Assembly: GCF_009939195.1 (NCBI RefSeq)
Contig: NZ_JAACKC010000001.1
Coordinates: 852,270-916,269 of the forward strand
Direction of reading: 5' to 3'
Origin: Acinetobacter kanungonis
Lineage (GTDB): Bacteria; Pseudomonadota; Gammaproteobacteria; Pseudomonadales; Moraxellaceae
Length of the DNA stretch: 64,000 nucleotides
This document shows positions 27,937 to 36,792 of the stretch, piece by piece. Made by a program: the position numbers and the translations under genes. Under the pieces are notes generated by a model. That model was given only the letters and a program-made list of their open reading frames with translations. It did not search any database and was not told the origin of the DNA. Position 1 is the stretch's first letter, and each line of letters begins with the position of its first letter.

Positions 27937-29019
27937 TTACTTCACGTCAGCCTCAATTTTGTCTAAATTCCAAACTCCACCTGCGGCCAAGCCTCGACAC
28001 ATGCCTGTCCAACGATCCATGGTTTGCACAAATTGCTGACCATTCCACACCCATTCGGCAATAGCCCAGCAATCTCCAATACCACGTCCTTTTTGTCCAC
28101 TCACAATCCGCCCTTCGGAAAAGTCAGAAGCCGTTTCCGTGACAAAAGTTGCAGGACCTTTCAGTGAAGCATCTAGTACCCACATGCCATAACCTTCATT
28201 ATAGGCAGCGCGCCAGCACAGCGTTGAGGCTAAAACTTTTTGTCCACTTAATTTATACAGTTGAATCGGTTGTGGCTCTGCCCCGTCTCCCGAATAAACG
28301 CCCTCGCAAAATCCTTCTGGAACTTCTTCTCCTTTGGGTTGTGCCGAAATCAGGGTCTTATACAATGCTTGATATTGGCGATGCTGAGGTTCTAATGTGA
28401 GATAAGGTAAATTGGCTGTTTTCACCTGTTTGACTTGTAACTTCGGCGTCGCTGCATGGACTTGGGCTTCACTGTTCTGCCCTTTTTGAATTAAAGCGCC
28501 AACGGTATTGACCCGCTTCTGAACATCATCCATTTTGAGCAAAACTGCAGTCATTCCTACATCAGAAATTTGCCAAGACAAGTTCTGAGTCTTAAATTCT
28601 ATTTTGGCACTATGCACTGCCAGTTGAAGCAAGGCATTCACTTGTGAAGCGGATAACTTCCCCGTCACAGGGAATTCATGACTGTCGACCTTGACCAGTC
28701 CTAAATCACGACCATTCAGATAAAAATGAATATTTTTAGCGGCTTGTTGCGCTAAGCTGTCCTGCTCAAAACTAGCGAGAGCAAATTCTGCCCGAACAGG
28801 TTGTTTCGCTCCGGCCTGACGCGTCAAAAGAAGAGATGCGGGTTCTAACTCACCATCTTCATCATTTTGATAACCTGCTGCACGGCAAGTCCCCGTATTA
28901 CTACAGTAAAGTTCCCAGTCTTCATGCGCAAAGGACATGCCTTTCATTTCCTGTGCCCATAGCGTTGTACTGATTGCAGAGATACAGCCTATTGAAAGTA
29001 AAGCAAAAATAGATTTCAT
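27937..29019 (-). CDS. DUF1176 periplasmic protein
   Basis: This protein of about 360 residues matches DUF1176. The family's hallmark sits right after the signal peptide: MSFAHEDWELYCSNTGTCRAAGYQ with two Cys near residue 45. A C-terminal segment with ALGW-like CWRAAYNEGYGMWV, GIGDCWAIAEWVWNGQQF and MCRGLAAGGVW is also typical. I start at MKSIFALLSIGCISAI, a normal signal peptide; the frame is open nine codons further to another ATG (29046) with no better ribosome site. Function is unknown. It lies downstream of sbmA on the same strand behind a terminator. Confidence 0.8.
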   Translation of the reverse strand: MKSIFALLSIGCISAISTTLWAQEMKGMSFAHEDWELYCSNTGTCRAAGYQNDEDGELEPASLLLTRQAGAKQPVRAEFALASFEQDSLAQQAAKNIHFYLNGRDLGLVKVDSHEFPVTGKLSASQVNALLQLAVHSAKIEFKTQNLSWQISDVGMTAVLLKMDDVQKRVNTVGALIQKGQNSEAQVHAATPKLQVKQVKTANLPYLTLEPQHRQYQALYKTLISAQPKGEEVPEGFCEGVYSGDGAEPQPIQLYKLSGQKVLASTLCWRAAYNEGYGMWVLDASLKGPATFVTETASDFSEGRIVSGQKGRGIGDCWAIAEWVWNGQQFVQTMDRWTGMCRGLAAGGVWNLDKIEADVK

Positions 29020-29106
29020 AAGGAATACGCTGTTATTTATTGTCATCGTGATGCTTCAGTTTAATGCTATTCCCTATTTTTGCCAGTTCAGCGCTCTAGC
29101 TTACAT

Positions 29107-29136
29107 AAAAAAAACCTGCATGTCGCAGGTTTTAAA
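29107..29136 (-). terminator. Terminator of sbmA
   Basis: AAAACCTGC and GCAGGTTTT form a 9-bp stem. Eight T residues follow on the minus strand, so it ends sbmA transcription. Confidence 0.8.
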
Positions 29137-29154
29137 TTTAGAAGAATCCGTCCT

Positions 29155-30348
29155 TTATTCATCCAGAATAGATTCAAAGGCTTTTAAACGCTTGTAAATC
29201 GACAACAGTTCAATAATGGTTTTCCACGACATGATCAAATATTGAAATGATTCACGGACTTTATCAAACACGTTCCCAATCTGGTTGACCAGACCTAAGG
29301 TCATTTTTCCCGCGGCAATCGATGGGAACAGCACCACCAAGCTATACAGGATATCCAGTTGGCGGTACCACGTAGCAACCAAGTTAAAATAGGCATAATG
29401 AAAATAAAGACGGAAATAGTTTTTGCGTACTCGGCTAAACAATTCGGTAAGGGTCGCAGGTTGTGCTCGATCTGCATGATCTTCCCCATAGACCAGCTCT
29501 TTACGGTATGCAGCTTCGACTTTTTGATTGTTAAATTCCAAACCTGGCAATTTACTGCCGACCACCATCAACAACACGGTTCCAAAAATTGCCCAAATAA
29601 TCGAAGCCCAAACCAGTGAATGTTGGATTTCACCGACAATAGGTAACACAGGCACATGTTTAGACAGATCAAATAGAATGGGCAAGAACGCCACTAACAC
29701 CATAATGGCTTTAATCAGTTCGACACCCAAATCTTCCATAATGGTTGCGAAGCGCATGGTATCTTCCTGCACACGCTGTGATGCACCTTCAATACGACGT
29801 AACTGTTCCCAACGCTCGGTGTAGTATTCATTCATGGCCGTGCGCCAGCGGAATACATAATGGCTGGTAAAAAAGGCATTTACCACCGCAAAAGTCACAG
29901 CAACCATGGCGATATAAAGGAAGGTTAAAGTTCCCGTATACAGATCTTTAATATCCCCGCCTTTACCCAACATATTCTGGATTAAATCCCAGAAGGGTCC
30001 ATACCACGCATTAATCGCTACGCTGACCTGTACGCCAAACCAGATGTTAAATAAAATGAATGCGGAACCCCAAATTGACCAACGCTGCCACTTGTTATCT
30101 GAAAAAAATCTCCAAAATGCAGCAAACAAGGCCGTTGAAATAAAGAACCAAAGGTAGAACCATAAGAAGGATGCTGACCAGAAACGGCTCACTCCAATTG
30201 GCAGTTCAGCACTTGCATATCCCTGTGGCCATCCAATGGCACTTCCCCATGTATTTCCACCTGTATACCACAGGGCTACATTGATCACCGACCAGATCAG
30301 TACGGAAATAAAAAACCATTTGGGATTTGGAAAAAATGATTTAAACAT
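29155..30348 (-). CDS. sbmA: SbmA/BacA-type peptide transporter
   Basis: This 397-residue inner-membrane protein is homologous to SbmA, the proton-driven dimeric importer of microcin B17, bleomycin and proline-rich antimicrobial peptides. About eight helices are seen, with family segments [36 protein letters not shown] sequence, [30 protein letters not shown] and [21 protein letters not shown]. There is no ABC ATPase domain, which separates it from full-length BacA-related ABC proteins. It is a single transcription unit with its own terminator. Confidence 0.92.
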   Translation of the reverse strand: MFKSFFPNPKWFFISVLIWSVINVALWYTGGNTWGSAIGWPQGYASAELPIGVSRFWSASFLWFYLWFFISTALFAAFWRFFSDNKWQRWSIWGSAFILFNIWFGVQVSVAINAWYGPFWDLIQNMLGKGGDIKDLYTGTLTFLYIAMVAVTFAVVNAFFTSHYVFRWRTAMNEYYTERWEQLRRIEGASQRVQEDTMRFATIMEDLGVELIKAIMVLVAFLPILFDLSKHVPVLPIVGEIQHSLVWASIIWAIFGTVLLMVVGSKLPGLEFNNQKVEAAYRKELVYGEDHADRAQPATLTELFSRVRKNYFRLYFHYAYFNLVATWYRQLDILYSLVVLFPSIAAGKMTLGLVNQIGNVFDKVRESFQYLIMSWKTIIELLSIYKRLKAFESILDE

Positions 30349-30823
30349 CGAACCCGAAAATCCTTGAGTTATTGGAATGAATATCCTTGGAATACTAATC
30401 CTAATTCTGTAATTTCTGGTACGAAGTTTTGCATAAATTTGTACTTTTTTCTTTTTGAATCACTCACTTATGTAAATAATTCTCATTTATATATTATTTT
30501 AGTTGATCTATCTCGTAATTTTTCCAAACCTAGTCAGTTTTCCACTTGCGGTTCGGTTTTCTTCTCACACTTCAGCTTACTTTACATAATTGTTCTATTC
30601 CTTTTCATCATCCAACCTTATATTTCTGGTTTATTGCACTTTTTTTGAAAAATTAAGCTTTACTGAGACCCAATTTAAGTCATTTAGAAAATCGCTTTTA
30701 CTCTCCCCTGTGATCAGCGATTACTTGACTTATTTCACACTTCAGATGAAGAGCGATAAATATTTCAAATCAACAATGCTACACTGTTGCCATAAATTTA
30801 ACCCCATGCATAAGGAGAATAAT
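30349..30823. other. Intergenic region, nothing recognised
   Basis: These 475 bp are very AT-rich, between the divergent sbmA and a small plus-strand gene. A 94-codon open frame (30364-30648) is Phe/Leu/Ile-rich with no ribosome site and is judged spurious. A single TTTACTCT occurs at 30697. Confidence 0.5.
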
Positions 30824-31018
30824 ATGGAATCTTTTGTCATCGAACTGATCAAACCGATTACCCTCGAGAAAGAAAATTTTGCACCAAAAGTCTTTGAAGA
30901 AGGGACTGTACTCAAAGTTTTACTTAAAACACCCAATTCACTCTTGGTAAGTGATGATGCCAAATTTAGTTTTACTGTCGATCTCAGTGCTGAAGATGTG
31001 ACTTGGCGTAAGCTCTAA
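30824..31018 (+). CDS. Small conserved-looking protein
   Basis: This 64-residue protein begins MESFVIELIKPITLEKENF. A strong AAGGAG stands seven bases before the ATG, which decides this start; the longer upstream frame has no such site. The composition is balanced and acidic, with a beta-strand pattern (TVLKVLLKTPNSLLVSDDAKFSF), and has no signal peptide or membrane helix. I do not recognise a family. Codon use and the ribosome site support a real gene. Confidence 0.6.
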   Translation: MESFVIELIKPITLEKENFAPKVFEEGTVLKVLLKTPNSLLVSDDAKFSFTVDLSAEDVTWRKL

Positions 31019-31278
31019 GGTTCCAAATTCTCTATTCTCAGTTTTACAAATCCCACGAATACACACTCCATATCTTCTATATGGAGTTCTACTTCAAGTC
31101 CGCAGTGACGTGGTAAACCATCAAACCGCTGTTTCATCCGAATACACAAATACAAAGAATTATTTCTGGCAAAACCACTTTGTGATATTTACATTCAAAC
31201 AATTCAACTTATGATGTAAATGTTTCTCTACCCTACGCACAGACGGAATTGTGTGGACACCCCATAAGGTTTTTAACG

Positions 31279-32097
31279 ATGAAAAAAATAATTCTTGCCA
31301 GCCTGATTGCCATTTCGACACAGTTTGCTTTTGCAGAAAATAAAGCGCCAACCGCTGATCCTGCCTTTGCCGAAGTCGAAGCCATGGTGAAAGCCAATAA
31401 CATGACAGGTGCCTATCAAGCACTGGAAAAACTGGGTAAGGCGGGCAATGCTCAAGCCTTGTATAATTTGGGTTATTTAACCCAGACAGGACAAGGGGCA
31501 CCCAAAGATGAAAAGAAAGCCATTCAACTGTATGAACAATCTGCCAGCAAAGGCTATCCAGTCGCAGACTATGTCTTGGGTAAAAACTATCTTGCAGGTT
31601 CACTGGGTGTAAAACAGGACACTGCCAAAGCGAAACAATATTTTGAGAAAGCCTCTGCCAAAGGCTTCAGTGATGCGACGGTCGATCTTGCCGTGTTACT
31701 GTTTTCAGAAAACAATCCCGCATCGGATAAATTGGCACTACAAAAACTGGATCCTTTAATCAAAAAAGGGAATTTCCAAGCCATTCATGCCAAAGCCTTA
31801 TATGACATCAGTACGGGTTTCAAAAATAAAGATGAAGCGCCCATCAAGCAAGGTTTAGCCAGCATTCAAAGCTTGGCACAAAAAGGCTATATCCCTGCCT
31901 TAATGGCGGTGGGCAACATGTTTACCAATGGCAATATCGTGCCGCAGAACCTGCCTGAAGCGAAAAAAATCTTCTCTGCACTCGCGAAAGAAAATGTACC
32001 ACAAGCGCAAGAATCATTAGCCGTGGTTGAAAAAATGATGGCTGAACAAGCCAAAGCTCCTGCAACTACAGCAACCAAAGCTGCGAAAAAGAGCTAA
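31279..32097 (+). CDS. Exported Sel1-repeat protein
   Basis: This 272-residue protein has a signal peptide (MKKIILASLIAISTQFAFA, cleaved before ENKAP) and several Sel1-like (TPR-related) repeats. Repeat cores are QALYNLGYLTQTGQGAPKDEKKAI, PVADYVLGKNYLAGSLGVKQD and IPALMAVGNMFTNGNIVPQN. Such proteins act as periplasmic scaffolds or adaptors. The C-terminus is Ala/Lys-rich. The longer frame starts ten codons upstream; the Met chosen begins the signal peptide and follows AAGG. A strong terminator follows. Confidence 0.85.
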   Translation: MKKIILASLIAISTQFAFAENKAPTADPAFAEVEAMVKANNMTGAYQALEKLGKAGNAQALYNLGYLTQTGQGAPKDEKKAIQLYEQSASKGYPVADYVLGKNYLAGSLGVKQDTAKAKQYFEKASAKGFSDATVDLAVLLFSENNPASDKLALQKLDPLIKKGNFQAIHAKALYDISTGFKNKDEAPIKQGLASIQSLAQKGYIPALMAVGNMFTNGNIVPQNLPEAKKIFSALAKENVPQAQESLAVVEKMMAEQAKAPATTATKAAKKS

Positions 32098-32123
32098 TTG
32101 ATTTAAATAGCTGATCAACAGCA

Positions 32124-32160
32124 AAAGAATGCCCATCTAAAATGATGGGCATTCTTTTTA
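32124..32160 (+). terminator. Terminator of the Sel1-repeat gene
   Basis: AAAGAATGCCCATC and GATGGGCATTCTTT form a 14-bp stem with a six-base loop, followed by T residues. It lies between convergent genes and could work in both directions. Confidence 0.85.
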
Positions 32161-32177
32161 TCTAAATATCAATGAAC

Positions 32178-33101
32178 CTATCCCCACCATAAAGCAATCA
32201 GCCCACTAATAACCCCAAAACCCAAAACAGTACTCAGCATGAGTGGCGTCAAAGCTTTTTCATTCAGTCCATAAGTTTGACCAAAAATTCCAAAGGCAAT
32301 CGGCATCGGTAAAGCTGCCAGTAAAGTGCCTGCATACAACATTTCTTGACTGACATTCGGCAACACTGAAAACAGCCCAAAGATGATTAACGGCATCAAC
32401 ACAATTTTAAACGACACCAAAATCAGACTTTGAATATCAACCGCTTTAAGACCGATGCCGACCAAACTGCCACCAATTACAAATAAAGCCAGTGGCGATG
32501 CGGTTTTCCCCAGCATTGCTAAAATCTGATCCATTACATTTGGTAGTTTCAACCCCAGTAGCACACAACCCATCCCCAGAATAATCGCCAGAATCACTGG
32601 GTTTTTCAGCAGATTCTTTAGGGTAGAAACAACCACCTGTTTCAAACTGCCCTGTTGCAAGCCTGCCTCGGCTATCATCAACACCAATGCCACAATCAAC
32701 AAATTTTCAATAATTAAGGTCAGTGAAATATAGATAGCCGCATGTTGACCAATCAACATGGTCAAAATTGCGGTGCCAATGAAGCCCGTATTCGACATCG
32801 ATGCCCCCATCGCCATGACCGCCGAAGCAGTTAAGCGATGTTGAAAATATTGCCGATACAAAACAAAGGCCGCTACGAACAGCAGCAAGGAACCACCACC
32901 ATAGGCAATGAAATAACTCGGATGCCAAATTTCATGCAGGTTACGGCTTGCCAAGGCATGTAATAAAAAGGCAGGTAATGCAATTTTAATCACGAAGGCA
33001 CTTAGGGCTTTAATCTGCTCAGCTAAAATTAATCCGCCTTTGACACAAGCAAAACCCAACATCACCAATAAGATGATGGGCAAAATTGTACTTAAGACCA
33101 T
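32178..33101 (-). CDS. AEC-family (auxin efflux carrier-like) transporter
   Basis: This 307-residue membrane protein has about ten helices and the AEC family's two half-repeats. Typical segments are MVLSTILPIILLVMLGFACVKGG at the N-terminus, AMGASMSNTGFIGTAIL with the helix-break motif, and ALPMPIAFGIFGQTYGLNEKAL near the C-terminus. Bacterial members export or take up malate, malonate or similar anions, but the substrate is unknown here. The frame is open 18 codons further upstream; I start at the Met after GGAG. Confidence 0.85.
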   Translation of the reverse strand: MVLSTILPIILLVMLGFACVKGGLILAEQIKALSAFVIKIALPAFLLHALASRNLHEIWHPSYFIAYGGGSLLLFVAAFVLYRQYFQHRLTASAVMAMGASMSNTGFIGTAILTMLIGQHAAIYISLTLIIENLLIVALVLMIAEAGLQQGSLKQVVVSTLKNLLKNPVILAIILGMGCVLLGLKLPNVMDQILAMLGKTASPLALFVIGGSLVGIGLKAVDIQSLILVSFKIVLMPLIIFGLFSVLPNVSQEMLYAGTLLAALPMPIAFGIFGQTYGLNEKALTPLMLSTVLGFGVISGLIALWWG

Positions 33102-33218
33102 GCTGGTGCTCCATGCCGCTGACGTTTCAAAATCGCTCCCTAGGTTGTCTTGCAAATGTAGCCATTACTGCACGTTTCCCAACTTAATTTTTAAGTCCAA
33201 TTGAGGTGTTCTTCTGGT

Positions 33219-34328
33219 TTAAGCCGAAAAAGGCTGAAACAGTTGCTTTACCCCATGCGGTTGGCAGCGTAAATATTGAGGAGCAATTTCCATGATTTCA
33301 CCCAATTCGGCTGCTGCATGCCAAGGCCAGCGTGGGTCATACAGCATTGCACGTGCCAGACCAATCGCATCGGCTTGTTGTTGTTGCAACACTTGCTCTG
33401 CCTGTTGTGCTTCGGTAATCAATCCCACAGCAATCACTGGAATATCAAGCGCCTGCTTCACCGCTTGTGCAAAAGGCACCTGGTAATTAGCACCAATCTG
33501 GATTGCTTGTTCAACATGTAAGCCACCACTCGACACATGAATATAAGCAGCGCCCAGTTGTTGCAGACGTTTAGACAATTCCACTGATTCCTCAACTGTC
33601 CAACCACCATCAAACCAGTCTTGCGCCGAAAGACGTACACCAATTGGATAACCCTCTGGAACTGCGGCTTGCATGGCCTGAAAGGTTTCCAAAGTCATAC
33701 GAATTCGGTTTTCAAAGTCACCGCCATATTCATCCTGACGCTGATTCGCGAGTGGGGACATAAACTGATGCAGTAAATAACCATGTGCTGCATGTAGCTC
33801 AATCAAGGCAAAGCCTGCATCGGCTGCACGAACAGCGGCCTGAGCAAAGTCCTGCTGCACCTGTTTCAGTTCCGCAATGGTCAGTGCATGCGGAGGCAAA
33901 TCCTTGGGATTAAAGGCAATATCACTGGCAGAAACCGTTTGCCAGCCATGCTGATCTTCAGGTGGAATTTGACCTCTGCCTAACCAAGGTTTATCGGTTG
34001 AAGCTTTACGACCTGCGTGCGCCAATTGAATCGCAAAAGGCATGGGCGAAATGGAGCGGACTTTTTCTAATAACGCACGCATCTGATCACGTTGCTGATC
34101 ATTCCAAAGCCCTAAATCTGCAAAGCTAATTCGCCCTTCTGGCTGCACAGCCGTGGCTTCAACAATGCACAAACCTGCCCCCGAGAGCGCATAGTTAGCC
34201 CATTGTTGTTCATGCCAATAGCTTAATTCACCCTGATCATTGGCTGAATATTGACACATCGGCGCAATAACGATGCGATTTTGCACTTGAAGTGATCCAT
34301 ACTGAATGGGCTGAAATAAGCGTGACAT
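33219..34328 (-). CDS. Old Yellow Enzyme family NADH:flavin oxidoreductase (YqjM type)
   Basis: This 369-residue FMN-dependent ene-reductase begins MSRLFQPIQYGSLQVQNRIVIAPMCQYSA. The Cys in APMCQYS and the segment QLAHAGRKAS are typical of the YqjM/NamA class. The catalytic His pair lies in LIELHAAHGYLLHQFMSPLANQR, and the C-terminal FMN-phosphate region is DAIGLARAMLYDPRWPW. Likely substrates are alpha,beta-unsaturated carbonyls or other xenobiotics. The frame is open five codons upstream; the Met chosen follows GAGG. Confidence 0.9.
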   Translation of the reverse strand: MSRLFQPIQYGSLQVQNRIVIAPMCQYSANDQGELSYWHEQQWANYALSGAGLCIVEATAVQPEGRISFADLGLWNDQQRDQMRALLEKVRSISPMPFAIQLAHAGRKASTDKPWLGRGQIPPEDQHGWQTVSASDIAFNPKDLPPHALTIAELKQVQQDFAQAAVRAADAGFALIELHAAHGYLLHQFMSPLANQRQDEYGGDFENRIRMTLETFQAMQAAVPEGYPIGVRLSAQDWFDGGWTVEESVELSKRLQQLGAAYIHVSSGGLHVEQAIQIGANYQVPFAQAVKQALDIPVIAVGLITEAQQAEQVLQQQQADAIGLARAMLYDPRWPWHAAAELGEIMEIAPQYLRCQPHGVKQLFQPFSA

Positions 34329-34519
34329 GCAAGGCCTCTTCATTCTAATTTTCGTGACTTATCACGTTATACAGATTCTTCCGAGGCTGCAAATACTCTT
34401 TTCATCTATTGTTTGAGTTTCATGCTCAAAAGAAATTGAGCGAATTTGGAAAAAACTTGCATTCCCGCGCATTCAGCCCGATATTAGCCATGTTGTTTCC
34501 GAGCTGTCATTAAAAACCT

Positions 34520-35371
34520 ATGCCTGAATTACCCGAAGTTGAAACCACCAAAACCAGTTTACTGCCTTTGATTGGGCAACAGGTAAAATCCGTAACGGTG
34601 CATGAATCACGCTTACGCTGGCCCATTCCAGAAGATCTGCAACGCCTTCAGGGACAAAAACTGCTAAAACTCACCCGTCGCTCCAAGTATATTTTGGCGG
34701 AGTTTGAACGTGATCGCATGCTTTGGCATTTAGGTATGTCAGGCAGTTTTCGCCTATGTGAAGCCCATGAGGACAAACGCAAACATGATCATTTGATCAT
34801 TCAGTTTGATGACATGCAATTACGTTACCACGACCCGCGCCGCTTCGGCTGTATTCTGTGGTGGGATGCGGAGACTGAATCCAAACTTCTAGCTCCTCTA
34901 GGACCCGAACCTTTAAGCGATGCTTTTAATGCTGAATATTTAATGCAAAAACTGAAAAATAAGCAGTTCGGCATAAAAGTTGCAGTAATGGATAATCATG
35001 TTGTGGTTGGTGTGGGGAATATCTACGCAACAGAAAGTTTGTTTAATCTAGGCATACATCCAGCGCAACCAGCATCCAGTTTAACGCCCCATCAGGTTGA
35101 GAAACTGGTGTTGGAAATCAAACGCATTTTAAAACAAGCGATTGATCTTGGTGGTTCAACCTTACGTGACTACACGAATGCCATGGGAGAAAACGGTTAT
35201 TTCCAGCAAACCTTACTTGCCTATGGACGTGCTGGTGAAATGTGTGTGAACTGTGAAACAACACTGGAAAATTTGAAACTGGGACAACGTGCCAGTGTCT
35301 TTTGTCCCCAATGCCAACCCTTGAAAAAAGTCTCTACAACTGCATCGATCAAGCGAGGTAAGATCAAATGA
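34520..35371 (+). CDS. mutM: Formamidopyrimidine-DNA glycosylase (Fpg/MutM)
   Basis: This 283-residue base-excision repair glycosylase/AP lyase removes 8-oxoguanine and FaPy. The catalytic Pro2 and Glu3 are in MPELPEVETT, the conserved Lys is in RRSKYIL (about 56), and the helix-two-turn-helix region is VVGVGNIYATESLF. A zinc finger is formed by CVNC and CPQC in the last 45 residues, with LKLGQRASVF between them. The C-terminal tail is about ten residues longer than usual. The stop overlaps the ATG of the next gene. Confidence 0.95.
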   Translation: MPELPEVETTKTSLLPLIGQQVKSVTVHESRLRWPIPEDLQRLQGQKLLKLTRRSKYILAEFERDRMLWHLGMSGSFRLCEAHEDKRKHDHLIIQFDDMQLRYHDPRRFGCILWWDAETESKLLAPLGPEPLSDAFNAEYLMQKLKNKQFGIKVAVMDNHVVVGVGNIYATESLFNLGIHPAQPASSLTPHQVEKLVLEIKRILKQAIDLGGSTLRDYTNAMGENGYFQQTLLAYGRAGEMCVNCETTLENLKLGQRASVFCPQCQPLKKVSTTASIKRGKIK

Positions 35372-35652
35372 AAACAGCCATTGTTCGACATATTCTGGTC
35401 AAAGATAAAGATTTAGCCGACCAATTAAAAAAGAAGATACTTGATGGTGCCGATTTTGCCAAAATTGCCAAGCAATATTCAACCTGTAACTCAGGCAAAC
35501 GTGGCGGTGAACTGGGTGAGGTCAAAAAAGGACAATTGGTGCCTGTGATTGATAAGCTGGTCTTTACTGGCGCAGAAAATGTGCTGCATGGCCCGATCAA
35601 AAGCCAATTTGGCTTTCATCTGGTTGAAATAAAATTCCGCATGGCTTTCTAA
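35368..35652 (+). CDS. ppiC: Parvulin-type peptidyl-prolyl isomerase
   Basis: This 94-residue stand-alone parvulin domain has no signal peptide, so it is cytoplasmic like E. coli PpiC. Family motifs are VRHILVKDKDLADQL, FAKIAKQYSTCNSGKRGGELG and the C-terminal KSQFGFHLVEI. It overlaps mutM by four bases and is therefore probably co-translated. A perfect hairpin lies just after it. Confidence 0.93.
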   Translation: MKTAIVRHILVKDKDLADQLKKKILDGADFAKIAKQYSTCNSGKRGGELGEVKKGQLVPVIDKLVFTGAENVLHGPIKSQFGFHLVEIKFRMAF

Positions 35653-35669
35653 AAAACGTTATGGAATGA

Positions 35670-35699
35670 GAAGTACCTACTCCACATTTTAGGTACTTC
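35670..35699. terminator. Hairpin between convergent ppiC and the GGCT-like gene
   Basis: GAAGTACCTA and TAGGTACTTC form a perfect 10-bp stem with a 10-base loop. No T-tract follows on either strand, so it is a weak terminator candidate. Confidence 0.4.
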
Positions 35700-35715
35700 C
35701 CTGCGTGATTCGGGT

Positions 35716-36045
35716 TCAATCGACCTTCATCTGATAAACCCAAGCTGTGCTTGGTTCACCTGATTCCAACTCTACTGGTACGCAGACGCGCTCATATTGC
35801 ATACCTTCAAACTCATCCAAAGCATCCCAATGATCTGACAATTTGTCTGAAATAAAGAGATAGCCCTCGACTTTCGGTGCATGCTGATCCAGCACAATAG
35901 CAAACAGCCCTTTGTCTGGTCCCCAGTCCAAAATATGCACTACACCATTGACATATGCTTTCTGCCAAGTGCCACCAATACGTTCCAAAAGATGCGCATT
36001 TTCATGATTGGGACGTAAGGTTCCATAGACAAACAATTGATTCAT
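35716..36045 (-). CDS. Gamma-glutamylcyclotransferase-like (AIG2/GGCT) protein
   Basis: This 109-residue protein has the GGCT fold motif FVYGTLRPNHENAHLL at the N-terminus and the likely catalytic Glu in ALDEFEGMQYERV. The small size and the AIG2-like layout resemble YtfP-type proteins. The activity on gamma-glutamyl peptides is possible but not certain for this subgroup. The ribosome site is weak (GAAG). A C9/G9 tract lies 67 bp upstream of the start, and the terminator of mscL stands just above that. Confidence 0.85.
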   Translation of the reverse strand: MNQLFVYGTLRPNHENAHLLERIGGTWQKAYVNGVVHILDWGPDKGLFAIVLDQHAPKVEGYLFISDKLSDHWDALDEFEGMQYERVCVPVELESGEPSTAWVYQMKVD

Positions 36046-36111
36046 CAGAAATTCATCTTCAATTTAATAATCTGAACAAATCTTAATGGGGATACAGCAT
36101 AAAAACCAGCG

Positions 36112-36120
36112 CCCCCCCCC
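36112..36120. repeat. C9 homopolymer upstream of the GGCT-like gene
   Basis: Nine C residues (G9 on the coding strand of the downstream gene) stand between the mscL terminator and the GGCT-like start codon, where its promoter should be. Long G/C runs are rare in DNA of this composition and are prone to length change. Confidence 0.9.
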
Positions 36121-36131
36121 AATTCAGGGCG

Positions 36132-36160
36132 AAAAAAAACGGCAACTTAAATTGCCGTTT
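36132..36160 (-). terminator. Terminator of mscL
   Basis: AAACGGCAA and TTGCCGTTT form a 9-bp stem. Eight T residues follow on the minus strand. Confidence 0.85.
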
Positions 36161-36175
36161 CGGAAGATCAATTCA

Positions 36176-36610
36176 TTAAGATTTATGTCTTAATTCATCA
36201 CGGATTTCACGTAACAATTGAATATCTTCAGGAGTTGGTGCTGGTTCTGGCGCAGCTTCTTCTTGCTTACGACGCATACGATTGATCATTTTCACCATTA
36301 AAAATACTACCCATGCCAAGATGATGAAGTTAATTAAAATAGTGAGGAAGTTACCATAAGTCAGAACATTCACACCGGCTTTGGTCAGTTCATCTAAGGA
36401 TTGTAGGTTATTCGGATTATCCCCCAAAACCAAGAATTTTTGCGTGAAATCTACACCGCCACCTGTAATGACCGTGATTAAAGGCATGATGATGTCTTTC
36501 ACCAATGAATCAACAATCTTACCAAATGCCCCACCAATGATGACACCGACAGCCAAATCAATCATGTTGCCTTTTACCGCAAATTCGCGGAATTCTTGAA
36601 TAATGCTCAT
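36176..36610 (-). CDS. mscL: Large-conductance mechanosensitive channel
   Basis: This 144-residue channel opens under membrane tension to release solutes during osmotic downshock. The N-terminal helix [33 protein letters not shown] leads into TM1 with the Gly/Ala-rich constriction. TM2 is [25 protein letters not shown]. The C-terminal helical bundle (EIRDELR) follows a Pro/Glu-rich linker. The length is close to the E. coli 136 residues. GGAG stands six bases before the ATG. Confidence 0.96.
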   Translation of the reverse strand: MSIIQEFREFAVKGNMIDLAVGVIIGGAFGKIVDSLVKDIIMPLITVITGGGVDFTQKFLVLGDNPNNLQSLDELTKAGVNVLTYGNFLTILINFIILAWVVFLMVKMINRMRRKQEEAAPEPAPTPEDIQLLREIRDELRHKS

Positions 36611-36737
36611 TTAAATCTCCAGTTCTTTTTTGACTTTCATTTATGTGACGAAGTATACATTATTGAAATCTAACTATTTCCATCTAATTTACTTGGTTTT
36701 GTAAATTGTCTACAACGCTTTGTTGAATAACTTATAC

Positions 36738-36771
36738 AAAAAAACCGCTGATCGAAATCAGCGGTTTTTTA
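36738..36771 (-). terminator. Terminator of typA
   Basis: AAAAACCGCTGAT and ATCAGCGGTTTTT form a 13-bp stem with a CGAA tetraloop and a T-run on both strands. Confidence 0.85.
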
Positions 36772-36792
36772 TCATCCGAAAATAAGAATAAC

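Noticed and set aside
30364..30648. 94-codon hydrophobic open frame
   Set aside because: No ribosome site, Phe/Leu/Ile-rich as expected for random AT-rich DNA, and no family resemblance.
32707..32928. Overlapping frames inside real genes, such as this one within the AEC transporter
   Set aside because: Shadow frame with no ribosome site; the transporter frame has clear family motifs.
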